Shown here in pieces: positions 1-5,839 of a stretch of DNA of 5,839 nt. This DNA is from Gammaproteobacteria bacterium (lineage in GTDB: Bacteria; Pseudomonadota; Gammaproteobacteria; S012-40), in assembly GCA_029864945.1 (NCBI GenBank), contig JAOTSL010000208.1, forward strand, positions 1 through 5,839. The letters run 5' to 3'. Position 1 is the stretch's first letter. Each line of letters opens with the position of its first letter. Below the pieces are notes generated by a model. That model was not told the origin of the DNA, did not search any database, and was given only the letters and a program-made list of their open reading frames with translations. The translations under genes were made by a program, and so were the position numbers.

Positions 1-1
1 A

Positions 2-100
2 AAACTCATGGGGCCGAATCAGAATTTCTTATCATGTGAGGCGAATAGTGGTTCTATTTAACGAACATGATAAGAAATTCTGATCGGTATCCATGAGTTT
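2..100. repeat. Long imperfect inverted repeat (hairpin/cruciform-forming)
   Basis: Two arms face each other. Bases 2-11 are the exact reverse complement of 91-100 (10 bp), and bases 18-37 are the exact reverse complement of 65-84 (20 bp). They are separated by a poorly matched 6-base internal loop on each side (12-17 and 85-90). The 27-base centre (38-64) holds a further small hairpin, AATAG at 44-48 against CTATT at 54-58. The stem is AT-rich with no T-run beside it, so it does not look like a normal intrinsic terminator. A non-autonomous mobile element (MITE-like) or the end of an insertion sequence lying to the left is possible. No transposase is visible and the element may continue outside the window, so its identity is unresolved. 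Confidence 0.85.
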
Positions 101-131
101 GCAGCCAAACAGTGTTAAGTCCGACAGCCTC

Positions 132-145
132 CTAGTGTCTAGTGA
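132..145. repeat. Short tandem heptamer CTAGTGT/CTAGTGA
   Basis: Two adjacent near-identical heptamers lie between the large hairpin and the end of mutM. They contain CTAG twice, three bases apart. They might mark a duplicated target site at the edge of the hairpin element, but such a short repeat can arise by chance. The rest of the gap from 101 to 175 shows no gene and no convincing terminator. Confidence 0.3.
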
Positions 146-175
146 ACTGCTTTTAAGTAAAGGAAGGGCCAGTTT

Positions 176-991
176 TTATTTTTGGCAGTTGGTGCAGTAA
201 TACGTCGCCCGTTGATTGATTACTTTCTGGGTAATTGGCTTTCCACAATTTTGACAGGGTTCGGCTTTTCTTCCGTACACATTTAATTGTTGTGAAAAGT
301 ACCCTGGCTTACCGTCAGGCGAGCTAAAATCTTTTAACGTCGTTCCCCCTTGTTTGATGGCATTGCTGAGTATTGCTTTTATTGCATGCGTTAATGTGAG
401 GTATCGTTGTTTTGATATTTTGCTGGCAGCTTTATTTGGGTTTATTCCTGCGAGAAAAAGCGATTCACTGGCATAGATGTTACCAACACCTACAACAACA
501 TGCCCGTTCATAATATAAGACTTTACAGCGACCGTTTTATTGCGGCTGTTGAGAAAAAGGTGGTCATCGGTAAAGTTTTCGCTCAAAGGTTCTGGTCCCA
601 TCTTTTGAATAAGCGGATGAGTTTCCCACGGATCGGTAGTCCAAAGTACAGAGCCAAACCGCCTTGGGTCGCGTAGGCGTAATACTTTTTTGTTTTTAAA
701 AATGATTTCAAAGTGATCGTGTTTCTGTAGCTCGGACCCCTGGTCGAGTACGCGAAGGCTGCCAGACATCCCAAGATGTAGGAGTAAAGCGCCCTTATTA
801 AAGACTAAAACCAGGTACTTTCCTCGTCTTAAGCTATTTAGTAGCGGCTGTTTTTTTAAAATAGATGGTAGAGTGCTATCGACAGGCCATCGCAGGTTTG
901 GATTATAAATATTAATTTTTGAAACTATCTGGTCATTTATGTGCGGTTGTATGCCACGTAATGTCGTTTCTACTTCGGGTAATTCGGGCAT
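176..991 (-). CDS. mutM: Formamidopyrimidine-DNA glycosylase (MutM/Fpg)
   Basis: This is a bifunctional base-excision repair enzyme that removes 8-oxoguanine and formamidopyrimidines and cleaves the abasic site by beta/delta elimination. The 271 residues match the usual length (E. coli about 269). The N-terminus MPELPEVE supplies the catalytic Pro2 (Schiff-base nucleophile after Met removal) and Glu3. Lys58 in RRGKYL is the conserved DNA-contacting lysine. Met75, Arg110 and Phe112 (DPRRFG) are the residues that fill the gap left by the flipped base. Residues 168-178 (GVGNIYASES) belong to the helix-two-turn-helix. The C-terminus is a zinc finger with Cys246, Cys249, Cys266 and Cys269 (C-X2-C-X16-C-X2-C). 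All key residues are present, so the enzyme should be active. The start lies four bases after the stop of the GldG-like gene and no clear Shine-Dalgarno precedes it, which suggests translational coupling as the last cistron of that operon. Identification is very secure. Confidence 0.98.
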   Translation of the reverse strand: MPELPEVETTLRGIQPHINDQIVSKINIYNPNLRWPVDSTLPSILKKQPLLNSLRRGKYLVLVFNKGALLLHLGMSGSLRVLDQGSELQKHDHFEIIFKNKKVLRLRDPRRFGSVLWTTDPWETHPLIQKMGPEPLSENFTDDHLFLNSRNKTVAVKSYIMNGHVVVGVGNIYASESLFLAGINPNKAASKISKQRYLTLTHAIKAILSNAIKQGGTTLKDFSSPDGKPGYFSQQLNVYGRKAEPCQNCGKPITQKVINQRATYYCTNCQK

Positions 992-995
992 ATAG

Positions 996-2432
996 TTATC
1001 GGTTTCGTCGCTTTAGCCAAATAAAAAGACCAGCGCCTAATAAGCCCACAGGAATAACAAGCAGAAAGCCAAAGCCAATGACGATCTGATGAGTTTTGCT
1101 TAACTCTAGCTTGTAATCATTTCGAGTTTTGGTTGGAATGCTGATAAATGAATCATCTTTTACTAACCAATTAACAATGTTCATTGCAAAATCAAGATTG
1201 CCGCCTTCGCCTATATAAGCATCGGATGCGAAGTCGTTATCGCCAATGACGACAACTCGTTGTTCCGGGGTTGATGTATCCTGTTCTTCATCAGCCAAAT
1301 CTGACTCGTCGATACTTTTTTCGGCGGCAAATTCTTCTTCAGTAGGTGAAATGCCTCGGGTAAGTGATAAGCCAATAATGAGTGGCCCGGCAACATCTTG
1401 TCCTGCATCCATTTGAATATCGCCGACGGTGTCATCGGATTCCGACCAGCTGCGGGGTAAGGTTTCCAGCAATACCTCAGAATCCCATTCTTCATTGGCA
1501 ATAAACTCCATTGCTTTTGATGTTGGATAGATAGTCATGCTGGTGAAATTTTCGGTAATCGGATTTTTAGGGTATTCGGGGATAATAGTAAACCGGGGAT
1601 CATTTATGCCAAGCAACTGGGTGTTTGGGTCAACTACCATACCTGGTACCAGTTCAATGCCCAGAGTTTCTGACAGCTCTTCCATACCTTGGAACTCTTC
1701 GTTTTGACTGCCTTCAGGCTCAATCATCCACAATAAATTACCGCCTTGCTCGATATAATTAAGTAAAATTTGTATTTCGCCATGCAATAGATTTTTTTGT
1801 GGATCGGCAATTATCAGCAGTGATGTATTGTCAGGAATTGAACTGTTGCTAGCCAGGTTATAACCTTTAACGTTAAACCCTTTAGACTTCATTATTTGCG
1901 TCCAGCCAGACATATCAAAAGTGCTGTCGCCGTACGGGCTACGTTCATCATGGCCCTCAAGGAATAAAATCCAGCGCTCTTCTGTTCGGGCTAGGCGTTG
2001 GATTGCATTAGTTAATTGTTGTTCGGTTGTAACTTGTAGTCTTTCTTCGCGATCTTCAATTGATATAATTAATTCACCTTCAAATCGGATTTTTTTTTCA
2101 CGAATAAGATCCGGTTTTTTGGTTGGGTCGACAAACGTTAATGTTATATCAGACTTGTATCGCTGATAAGGCGTTATAAGCTGTTCAATTTCATTTTTTA
2201 TATTTATGTTTGAGATAGATACAAACGCAGTTATTGAAATAGGCTCTTCAATTTTATTTAGTAGCTCAATGGTTGCTTCGCTTGGTGTATTTCTATCGTT
2301 ACTTGTCCAGTCTGCAGCATATTCATATTGAGTGCTAAGCCACGCAAGCGCACCAATGGTGCAAAGGAAAAATATAACGAAAAGTGTGTTCTGCCAGCGA
2401 AGTTGTTTTTTTACTTTAGGGCTTATGTTCAT
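996..2432 (-). CDS. GldG-like ABC transporter auxiliary protein, membrane anchored
   Basis: This 478-residue protein resembles the GldG/ABC_transp_aux family, large extracytoplasmic partners of ABC-2 transporters. It has a cytoplasmic basic N-tip, one membrane helix at about 16-34, a long soluble region, a second helix at about 449-473 and a basic C-terminal tail (LKRRNR). Both helices flanking the soluble part fit an Nin-Cin protein with a periplasmic domain. Residues 53-150 resemble the family's N-terminal thioredoxin-like part (EEPISITAFVS, then a VDPTKKPDL segment). Residues 155-240 look like the degenerate glutamine-amidotransferase-like part (LFLEGHDERS, then GGNLLWMIEP). A very acidic stretch at about 364-389 (many E and D) precedes the last beta segment (VVVIGDNDFASD). 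The gene starts nine bases after the permease gene, with the AGGA ribosome site overlapping that gene's TAG stop. Substrate is unknown. In Bacteroidetes, GldG acts with GldA and GldF in gliding and secretion, but that role cannot be transferred here. Confidence 0.88.
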   Translation of the reverse strand: MNISPKVKKQLRWQNTLFVIFFLCTIGALAWLSTQYEYAADWTSNDRNTPSEATIELLNKIEEPISITAFVSISNINIKNEIEQLITPYQRYKSDITLTFVDPTKKPDLIREKKIRFEGELIISIEDREERLQVTTEQQLTNAIQRLARTEERWILFLEGHDERSPYGDSTFDMSGWTQIMKSKGFNVKGYNLASNSSIPDNTSLLIIADPQKNLLHGEIQILLNYIEQGGNLLWMIEPEGSQNEEFQGMEELSETLGIELVPGMVVDPNTQLLGINDPRFTIIPEYPKNPITENFTSMTIYPTSKAMEFIANEEWDSEVLLETLPRSWSESDDTVGDIQMDAGQDVAGPLIIGLSLTRGISPTEEEFAAEKSIDESDLADEEQDTSTPEQRVVVIGDNDFASDAYIGEGGNLDFAMNIVNWLVKDDSFISIPTKTRNDYKLELSKTHQIVIGFGFLLVIPVGLLGAGLFIWLKRRNR

Positions 2433-2439
2433 TCTTCTA

Positions 2440-2443
2440 TCCT
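2440..2443 (-). promoter_or_regulatory. Ribosome binding site of the GldG-like gene, overlapping the upstream stop
   Basis: On the minus strand the sequence reads TAGGATAGAAGAATG. AGGA sits seven bases before the ATG and shares two bases with the TAG stop of the permease gene. This supports the chosen start and suggests that ribosomes ending on the permease gene feed directly into this one. Confidence 0.6.
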
Positions 2444-3197
2444 AATGCTGTAATCGATCGGCATGCAGTCGTCGAATACTGAGCACCAGAAAAGTGGTAA
2501 TAAATAAAAGGTAATAGGTAACATCACTGGATTTGAATACGCCATTTATTAACGGTTGATAGTGCTTTAGTATCGAAAGATACGGAGTTACGCCTGTTGC
2601 TTGGTTGCTGTTAATGTTAACAGCCCAGTCAATGACCCAAAGTAAAAGCAACAAACCAAAAGTGCTCACTGCTGCAATAGTAGGTTGAGATGTAATGGTA
2701 GACATGTATACCCCGGCGGCGGTAAAGCTTGCAAGCAAAAGGGTTAGTGCGATTAGGCCTGAAGCAATCATTCCAATGTCCAAGTTGCCACCACTTAAAA
2801 GCGATATAGGCATTAGTAAAACAAAAAATAGATTGATAAATACAAAGCCCATTACGCCAACATATTTTCCTAATATAATTTCAGTCATCGAGATAGGTGC
2901 ACTTAATAACAGGGCTAGCGTTTGATTACGTTTTTCCTCAGCAATTAGGCGCATGGTTAAAAGAGGGATAATTAATAACAAGATAATGGCGGCATTTGAA
3001 AAAACCGGAGCAATGATTAATTCGGTAAGTCCAGGGGGATTTTGCATGGCGCTCAACTGAGCCTGAACCTGCAAATATAAATCTACCTGACCAAGAAAAA
3101 TATATCCTATTAAAAACTGAACAATGGCAAGTATTGACCATGCAAGTGGAGACAAGAACAAGCTGCGTAATTCGCGCGAGGCAAGTGTGAAAATCAT
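2442..3197 (-). CDS. ABC-2 type transporter permease (GldF-like)
   Basis: This 251-residue integral membrane protein has about six hydrophobic helices, near residues 18-36, 64-84, 108-134, 141-164, 172-193 and 226-242. That is the standard count for an ABC-2 permease half. The N-terminus (FTLASRELRSLFLSPLAW) is the usual amphipathic lead of this family. The cytoplasmic segment after helix 2 (RLIAEEKRNQTLALLLSAP, 83-101) matches the coupling motif common in ABC-2 and GldF-type permeases, followed by ILGKY. It probably dimerises in the inner membrane and is driven by the ATPase encoded just upstream, whose TGA stop overlaps its start codon as ATGA. A strong Shine-Dalgarno, GAGGAG, lies five bases before the ATG. 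The transported substrate cannot be read from the sequence. The permease assignment is secure; the GldF subfamily rests mostly on the GldG-like neighbour. Confidence 0.93.
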   Translation of the reverse strand: MIFTLASRELRSLFLSPLAWSILAIVQFLIGYIFLGQVDLYLQVQAQLSAMQNPPGLTELIIAPVFSNAAIILLLIIPLLTMRLIAEEKRNQTLALLLSAPISMTEIILGKYVGVMGFVFINLFFVLLMPISLLSGGNLDIGMIASGLIALTLLLASFTAAGVYMSTITSQPTIAAVSTFGLLLLLWVIDWAVNINSNQATGVTPYLSILKHYQPLINGVFKSSDVTYYLLFITTFLVLSIRRLHADRLQH

Positions 3198-4207
3198 ACT
3201 GTCTCCTCAGCTTTAGTTGTCATATCTATGTCTTCATTTTCGGTGCAGGTAATATCCATGAAAATTTCTTCCAGAGACAATTTCTCAGGGGTTATCTCGG
3301 TTAGCCGCCAGTTGTTATTAACCGATTGATTCACAATGTTTTCTGAAGGATCAATTTCGGGGACGTGATGTAGTCTATAACGGCCAAGCTCTATTTTATC
3401 CACACTTAGAACACCGTCGAACTGAGATAACTCATCGTTTGACGGGGGGTGCTGGAATGCAACAATCAAGCTTGATGATTGAATGCGTTGCTGAAGACCA
3501 ATTATGGTTTCTGTCACCATAATTTTTCCGCGATTAATAATTAATACCCGATCACAGGTGGCTGTTACCTCGGGTAAAATATGGGTTGATAAAATTATAC
3601 TGTGGTCGTTTCCAAGTTCGCGAATAAGTGAACGAATTTCCCGTATTTGTCTCGGGTCGAGCCCTACCGTTGGCTCATCAAGTACAATAACCGCAGGGGA
3701 ATGAATAATAGCTTGCGCGATGCCGACGCGTTGTTGATAACCTTTTGAAAGGTTACCTATTAGACGTTTGCTCATACTGTTTAGGCCGCAGCGCTCTTTT
3801 GCCAATGTTATGGCATCTCTCTGATGGCTATGCGCTATTCGGTTTATTTTAGAACAATGAGTCAAGTATTCATCGACAGTCAATTCTTTATACACGGGAG
3901 GTTGTTCTGGCAAATAGCCGAGATTAGCCTTGGCGTTTTTTGGTTTGTCAAGAATATCAAAATTATTGATGGTGATCTGACCATTGCTCGGTGCTAGGTT
4001 ACCGGTAATCATTTGCATGGCTGTCGACTTTCCCGCACCGTTGGGTCCAAGTAGCCCTAGCACTTCGCCTCTTTTTACATCAAAGCTAATGTTATCGACG
4101 GCTTTATTTTTACCATAGTACCTAGATACCTCCTTAACACTAACTAATGTTTCGTGCTGTGAGCGCAGGGAATGTAATGCGGTAATCTCGGTAAGGTCTT
4201 CGAGCAT
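3194..4207 (-). CDS. ABC transporter ATP-binding protein (GldA-like)
   Basis: This is the cytoplasmic ATPase of the transporter, 337 residues from the ATG at 4207. All nucleotide-binding motifs are intact (residues counted from this ATG; the DNA frame is open further upstream): Walker A GPNGAGKST at 54-62, Q-loop Gln102 (LPEQ), signature LSKGYQQR at 153-160, Walker B VIVLDEP from 173, D-loop GLDP and switch His209 (LSTHIL). After the ATPase core there is an extra C-terminal domain of about 90 residues ending in LSLEEIFMDIT, typical of ABC-2 ATPases of the drug/GldA group. The frame is open upstream to a GTG at 4303, but that start has no Shine-Dalgarno and the added 32 residues resemble nothing in the family. 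The ATG at 4207 has AAGAGA just before it and lies downstream of a possible promoter, so I prefer it. It is the first gene of the minus-strand operon, and its stop overlaps the permease start by four bases (ATGA). Confidence 0.93.
   Translation of the reverse strand: MLEDLTEITALHSLRSQHETLVSVKEVSRYYGKNKAVDNISFDVKRGEVLGLLGPNGAGKSTAMQMITGNLAPSNGQITINNFDILDKPKNAKANLGYLPEQPPVYKELTVDEYLTHCSKINRIAHSHQRDAITLAKERCGLNSMSKRLIGNLSKGYQQRVGIAQAIIHSPAVIVLDEPTVGLDPRQIREIRSLIRELGNDHSIILSTHILPEVTATCDRVLIINRGKIMVTETIIGLQQRIQSSSLIVAFQHPPSNDELSQFDGVLSVDKIELGRYRLHHVPEIDPSENIVNQSVNNNWRLTEITPEKLSLEEIFMDITCTENEDIDMTTKAEETV
3203..3208 (-). promoter_or_regulatory. Strong ribosome binding site of the permease gene
   Basis: On the minus strand GAGGAG lies five bases before the permease ATG, inside the end of the ATPase coding region. 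It is the clearest Shine-Dalgarno in the operon, supports the start at 3197, and should keep permease translation high alongside the ATGA overlap. Confidence 0.75.
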
Positions 4208-4238
4208 AGTTCTCTTATCTTGTTTAACGTGTTTGCTA

Positions 4239-4266
4239 AGTGTATGGCGTTTCTGGCTAATTGCAA
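4239..4266 (-). promoter_or_regulatory. Possible sigma70-type promoter of the ABC transporter/mutM operon
   Basis: Reading the minus strand, TTGCAA (4266-4261) and TACACT (4244-4239) are separated by 16 bases. Each matches the sigma70 consensus at four of six positions. Transcription would begin near 4232, giving a leader of about 25 bases before the ATG at 4207. The site would lie inside the coding region if the GTG at 4303 were the true start, so the two readings compete. The match is modest and was found by eye. Confidence 0.35.
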
Positions 4267-4268
4267 TA

Positions 4269-4289
4269 TTTGTGTCGGTTCTACACAAA
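4269..4289. promoter_or_regulatory. Inverted repeat TTTGTGT-N7-ACACAAA, possible operator
   Basis: Two perfect 7-base arms with a 7-base spacer lie in the divergent intergenic region, three bases upstream of the proposed -35 box of the minus-strand operon and about 100 bases before the sensor gene. The symmetry and position fit a dimeric regulator binding site, possibly serving both directions. There is no T-run, so a terminator is unlikely. No known regulator consensus is claimed. A separate perfect palindrome, TTATGCATAA, lies at 4307-4316. Confidence 0.4.
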
Positions 4290-4392
4290 CTATTTCTGTG
4301 CACGTCTTATGCATAAAACATTGAAATAAGGAAGAAATTGTAACTACTCGCGCAGTCACAAACGAGTTTTCGAAAATTTAACGGAATAGGGT

Positions 4393-5421
4393 ATGAAACT
4401 GATATTTTGTGAAAAATATGGCTTTGATGAGCATAAACGTAATGGACGCTTGTCTGCCATTGGGCTTGGTCAGGATGAAAAAGCACTCGCGGAACAGGTG
4501 TTGCGTCATGTTATTCACCCTCATCTTGACGACTTGGTTGCTCAGTTTTTTCGAATATTACGTCTTGATGACGAAGCTAATAGAATATTTTCACGGGGTT
4601 TTCGGGACGATAAATTAGCGCATTTTTTAGCAAGCTATTTATCCTCGATGGGTGCTGAATTTTATCAACCAGCATATTTTGAGCAGCGTTTGCGTATAGG
4701 AATCGCACATGTGAATGCAGGAGTGAGTCTGGTTGTTTTTCAGATTGGATACCGGATATTGCAGCAGTTGTTGATGGATGCAGTACCAAAAGCGGCGAAA
4801 AATGAATCTTTATTGCGTGCTTTCATTTTAAAAATTACGACGCTGGACCTTGTTATCGCGACGGAAGTTTATCAAAAGTACAGCGGTATTACGCGGACAG
4901 AAATACAAGATCCAAACGAAATGTCACGTGGAAGCGTGCGTAAACTACTTAATAATGAACAGGTAAATGAGCTGTTGTTGACTGGATTGCAGCAGTCTGG
5001 CTCAGAAACACCTGGGTGCCTGGCCATTGCGAAAATAGATGAGGTTGACAAAATAGAACGAGTTTACGGCAAGGTCACGGTTGATCAGGTAAGGCGGGGC
5101 CTTACCGAAAGATTGCTAGCAACACTTCGACCAGGAGACGGCGTGGGGCTGGTAGCGGGCGAGGGTTTTATTTTTGTACTGTCACACACCTCACTCCTCA
5201 TGGCTGAGGAAATTAGCAAACGATTGATGAGCTGTGTTAGTCAAAATCCCGTGTCCGCTGATAAAATGACAATTCCTGTTACAATTAGCCTGGTGTTAAT
5301 GCTTGTTGATACAGATGTTGAACATAAAATATTGGTTCAGCACCTCGTAAAGCAACTGACACTCATGCAGGTTAAAGGTGTAAATCAGTTGGAGATTGTG
5401 GATGGAGTTGTTGGGAGTTGA
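4393..5421 (+). CDS. Globin-coupled sensor with degenerate GGDEF domain
   Basis: This 342-residue cytoplasmic protein has two domains. Residues about 15-165 match the haem protoglobin domain of globin-coupled sensors: an IGLGQDE lead, HPHLDDLVAQFFRIL, then RLRIGIAHVNAGVS, where His106 is the candidate proximal haem ligand, and a final helix LDLVIATEVYQKY. A short linker leads to a GGDEF-like domain at about 180-336. There KIDEVDKIERVYG matches the DIDxFKxINDxxG segment and VAGEGF (254-259) replaces YGGEEF. Compared with PleD-type cyclases, the first metal aspartate is Lys214, the substrate asparagine is Glu222, and the signature is A-G-E-G-F, so cyclase activity is unlikely. An RxxD motif (Arg246 to Asp249, RPGD) sits exactly five residues before the signature, as in inhibitory c-di-GMP sites. 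The middle domain found in DosC-like proteins (about 460 residues) is missing. No EAL or methyl-accepting region follows. GGA lies seven bases before the ATG. The 3' end overlaps the HyuA-like gene by 20 bases. Confidence 0.88.
   Translation: MKLIFCEKYGFDEHKRNGRLSAIGLGQDEKALAEQVLRHVIHPHLDDLVAQFFRILRLDDEANRIFSRGFRDDKLAHFLASYLSSMGAEFYQPAYFEQRLRIGIAHVNAGVSLVVFQIGYRILQQLLMDAVPKAAKNESLLRAFILKITTLDLVIATEVYQKYSGITRTEIQDPNEMSRGSVRKLLNNEQVNELLLTGLQQSGSETPGCLAIAKIDEVDKIERVYGKVTVDQVRRGLTERLLATLRPGDGVGLVAGEGFIFVLSHTSLLMAEEISKRLMSCVSQNPVSADKMTIPVTISLVLMLVDTDVEHKILVQHLVKQLTLMQVKGVNQLEIVDGVVGS
5391..5394 (+). promoter_or_regulatory. Ribosome binding site GGAG of the HyuA-like gene
   Basis: GGAG lies seven bases before the ATG at 5402 and is inside the sensor gene's last codons. 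It decides the start of the HyuA-like gene in favour of the overlapping ATG over the TTG codons at 5408 and 5411. Confidence 0.7.
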
Positions 5422-5839
5422 TACAGGTGGAACATTTACTGATTTTGTTTTGTATAAAAATGGTGAAATCAGCATTCATAAAGTGCTTTCGACTCCGGCT
5501 GCTCCGGAAAATGCCATACTTCAGGGGATAAAAGATTTAGAGCTGGATCTGAGTAAGCTGAAAGTTATTCACGGCTCAACGGTTGCTACCAATGCCGTGC
5601 TGGAAGGCAAGGGTGTTAAAACCGTTTATGTGACCAATGAAGGGCTCAAAGATGTATTGCTGATTGGTCGCCAGGCCCGTCGGGCGCTTTACGATTTGCA
5701 ACCATCAGCTGCAAATAATCCGGTGCAGCGTGATTTATGTCTTGAGATTAAAACCCGGATATCTGCAGAGGGTGAAACCATTCAGTCCTTATCTCCAGAA
5801 AGCCTCGATAAACTCGTTGCGCAAATTGAAAAAATTCAG
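5402..5839 (+). CDS. Hydantoinase/5-oxoprolinase A-family protein (HyuA-like), 5' part
   Basis: The reading frame is open from ATG 5402 to the window edge, giving 146 residues with no stop. The protein begins MELLGVDTGGTFTD, the hallmark of the Hydant_A N-terminal domain: the DTGGTFTD loop is the phosphate-binding motif of an actin-like fold. Residues 57-72 (HGSTVATNAVLEGKGV) match the second family signature, HGTTVATNAxLExKG. Family members are ATP-dependent enzymes that open cyclic amides such as hydantoins or 5-oxoproline; related proteins form subunits of acetone and acetophenone carboxylases. Full-length HyuA proteins are about 650-700 residues, so most of the gene, and any HyuB partner, lies to the right. 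The substrate cannot be assigned from this fragment. The gene begins inside the end of the globin-sensor gene in another frame (20 shared bases) with its own GGAG site, so coupled expression from the same transcript is likely. Confidence 0.92.
   Translation, partial: MELLGVDTGGTFTDFVLYKNGEISIHKVLSTPAAPENAILQGIKDLELDLSKLKVIHGSTVATNAVLEGKGVKTVYVTNEGLKDVLLIGRQARRALYDLQPSAANNPVQRDLCLEIKTRISAEGETIQSLSPESLDKLVAQIEKIQ

Noticed and set aside
2..100. Hairpin as an intrinsic terminator of mutM or as an integron attC site
   Set aside because: The stem is AT-rich and not followed by a T-run on either strand, which argues against a terminator. The GTTRRRY/RYYYAAC core boxes of attC are not placed at its ends and no integrase or cassette is present.
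1921..2166. Plus-strand reading frame opposite the GldG-like gene
   Set aside because: It is a serine/arginine-rich antisense shadow of a well-supported gene, with no family resemblance. The same applies to the other open frames inside mutM, the permease, the ATPase and the sensor gene.
4208..4303. N-terminal extension of the ABC ATPase from a GTG at 4303
   Set aside because: There is no Shine-Dalgarno before the GTG, the 32 added residues have no family resemblance, and the stretch contains the 7-7-7 inverted repeat and a possible promoter. The ATG at 4207 is better supported.
4321..4349. Plus-strand promoter with TTGAAA as -35 for the sensor gene
   Set aside because: At 16-17 bases spacing the downstream hexamers match the -10 consensus poorly (three of six at best), so I do not list it as a feature.
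4144..4359. Small minus-strand reading frame over the ATPase 5' end and intergenic region
   Set aside because: It overlaps the conserved ATPase N-terminus in another frame, has no ribosome site, and has a composition unlike a real protein.
4930..5400. Active diguanylate cyclase
   Set aside because: The signature is A-G-E-G-F, with the first metal aspartate and the substrate asparagine replaced by Lys and Glu, so catalysis is not expected.

Overview
The window looks like chromosomal DNA of a gammaproteobacterium, probably a marine or other environmental one. The basis is the E. coli-like MutM, the globin-coupled GGDEF-type sensor, tight gene packing and moderately AT-leaning composition (judged by eye, not computed). 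The taxonomic call is an inference.

Layout. Bases 1-175 contain no gene. They hold a strong 99-base inverted repeat (2-100) with 30 perfectly matched base pairs, followed by a short tandem heptamer. Bases 176-4207 are a four-gene minus-strand cluster, transcribed from right to left: an ABC ATPase (start placed at 4207), an ABC-2 type six-helix permease (2442-3197), a large membrane-anchored GldG-like accessory protein (996-2432), and mutM (fpg, 176-991). The junctions are a 4-base overlap, a 9-base gap and a 4-base gap, so a single operon is likely. The base-excision repair glycosylase MutM therefore seems to be the last cistron of a GldA/GldF/GldG-type transporter operon.

Bases 4208-4392 are a divergent intergenic region. 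It carries a possible sigma70-type promoter for the transporter operon, an adjacent 7-7-7 inverted repeat that could be an operator, and a 10-base palindrome.

Bases 4393-5839 are a second, plus-strand unit. Its first gene encodes a 342-residue globin-coupled sensor: an N-terminal haem protoglobin domain followed directly by a degenerate GGDEF domain. The catalytic signature has decayed to A-G-E-G-F, but an RxxD inhibitory-site motif remains at the canonical spacing. This gene overlaps by 20 bases the start of a hydantoinase/5-oxoprolinase A-family (HyuA-like) gene that runs off the right edge. The overlap suggests coupled translation.

The most interesting part is the sensor/HyuA pair. It could be a haem-containing c-di-GMP receptor, rather than a cyclase, co-produced with an amide-hydrolysing enzyme. 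That functional link is inferred from architecture and gene order only.
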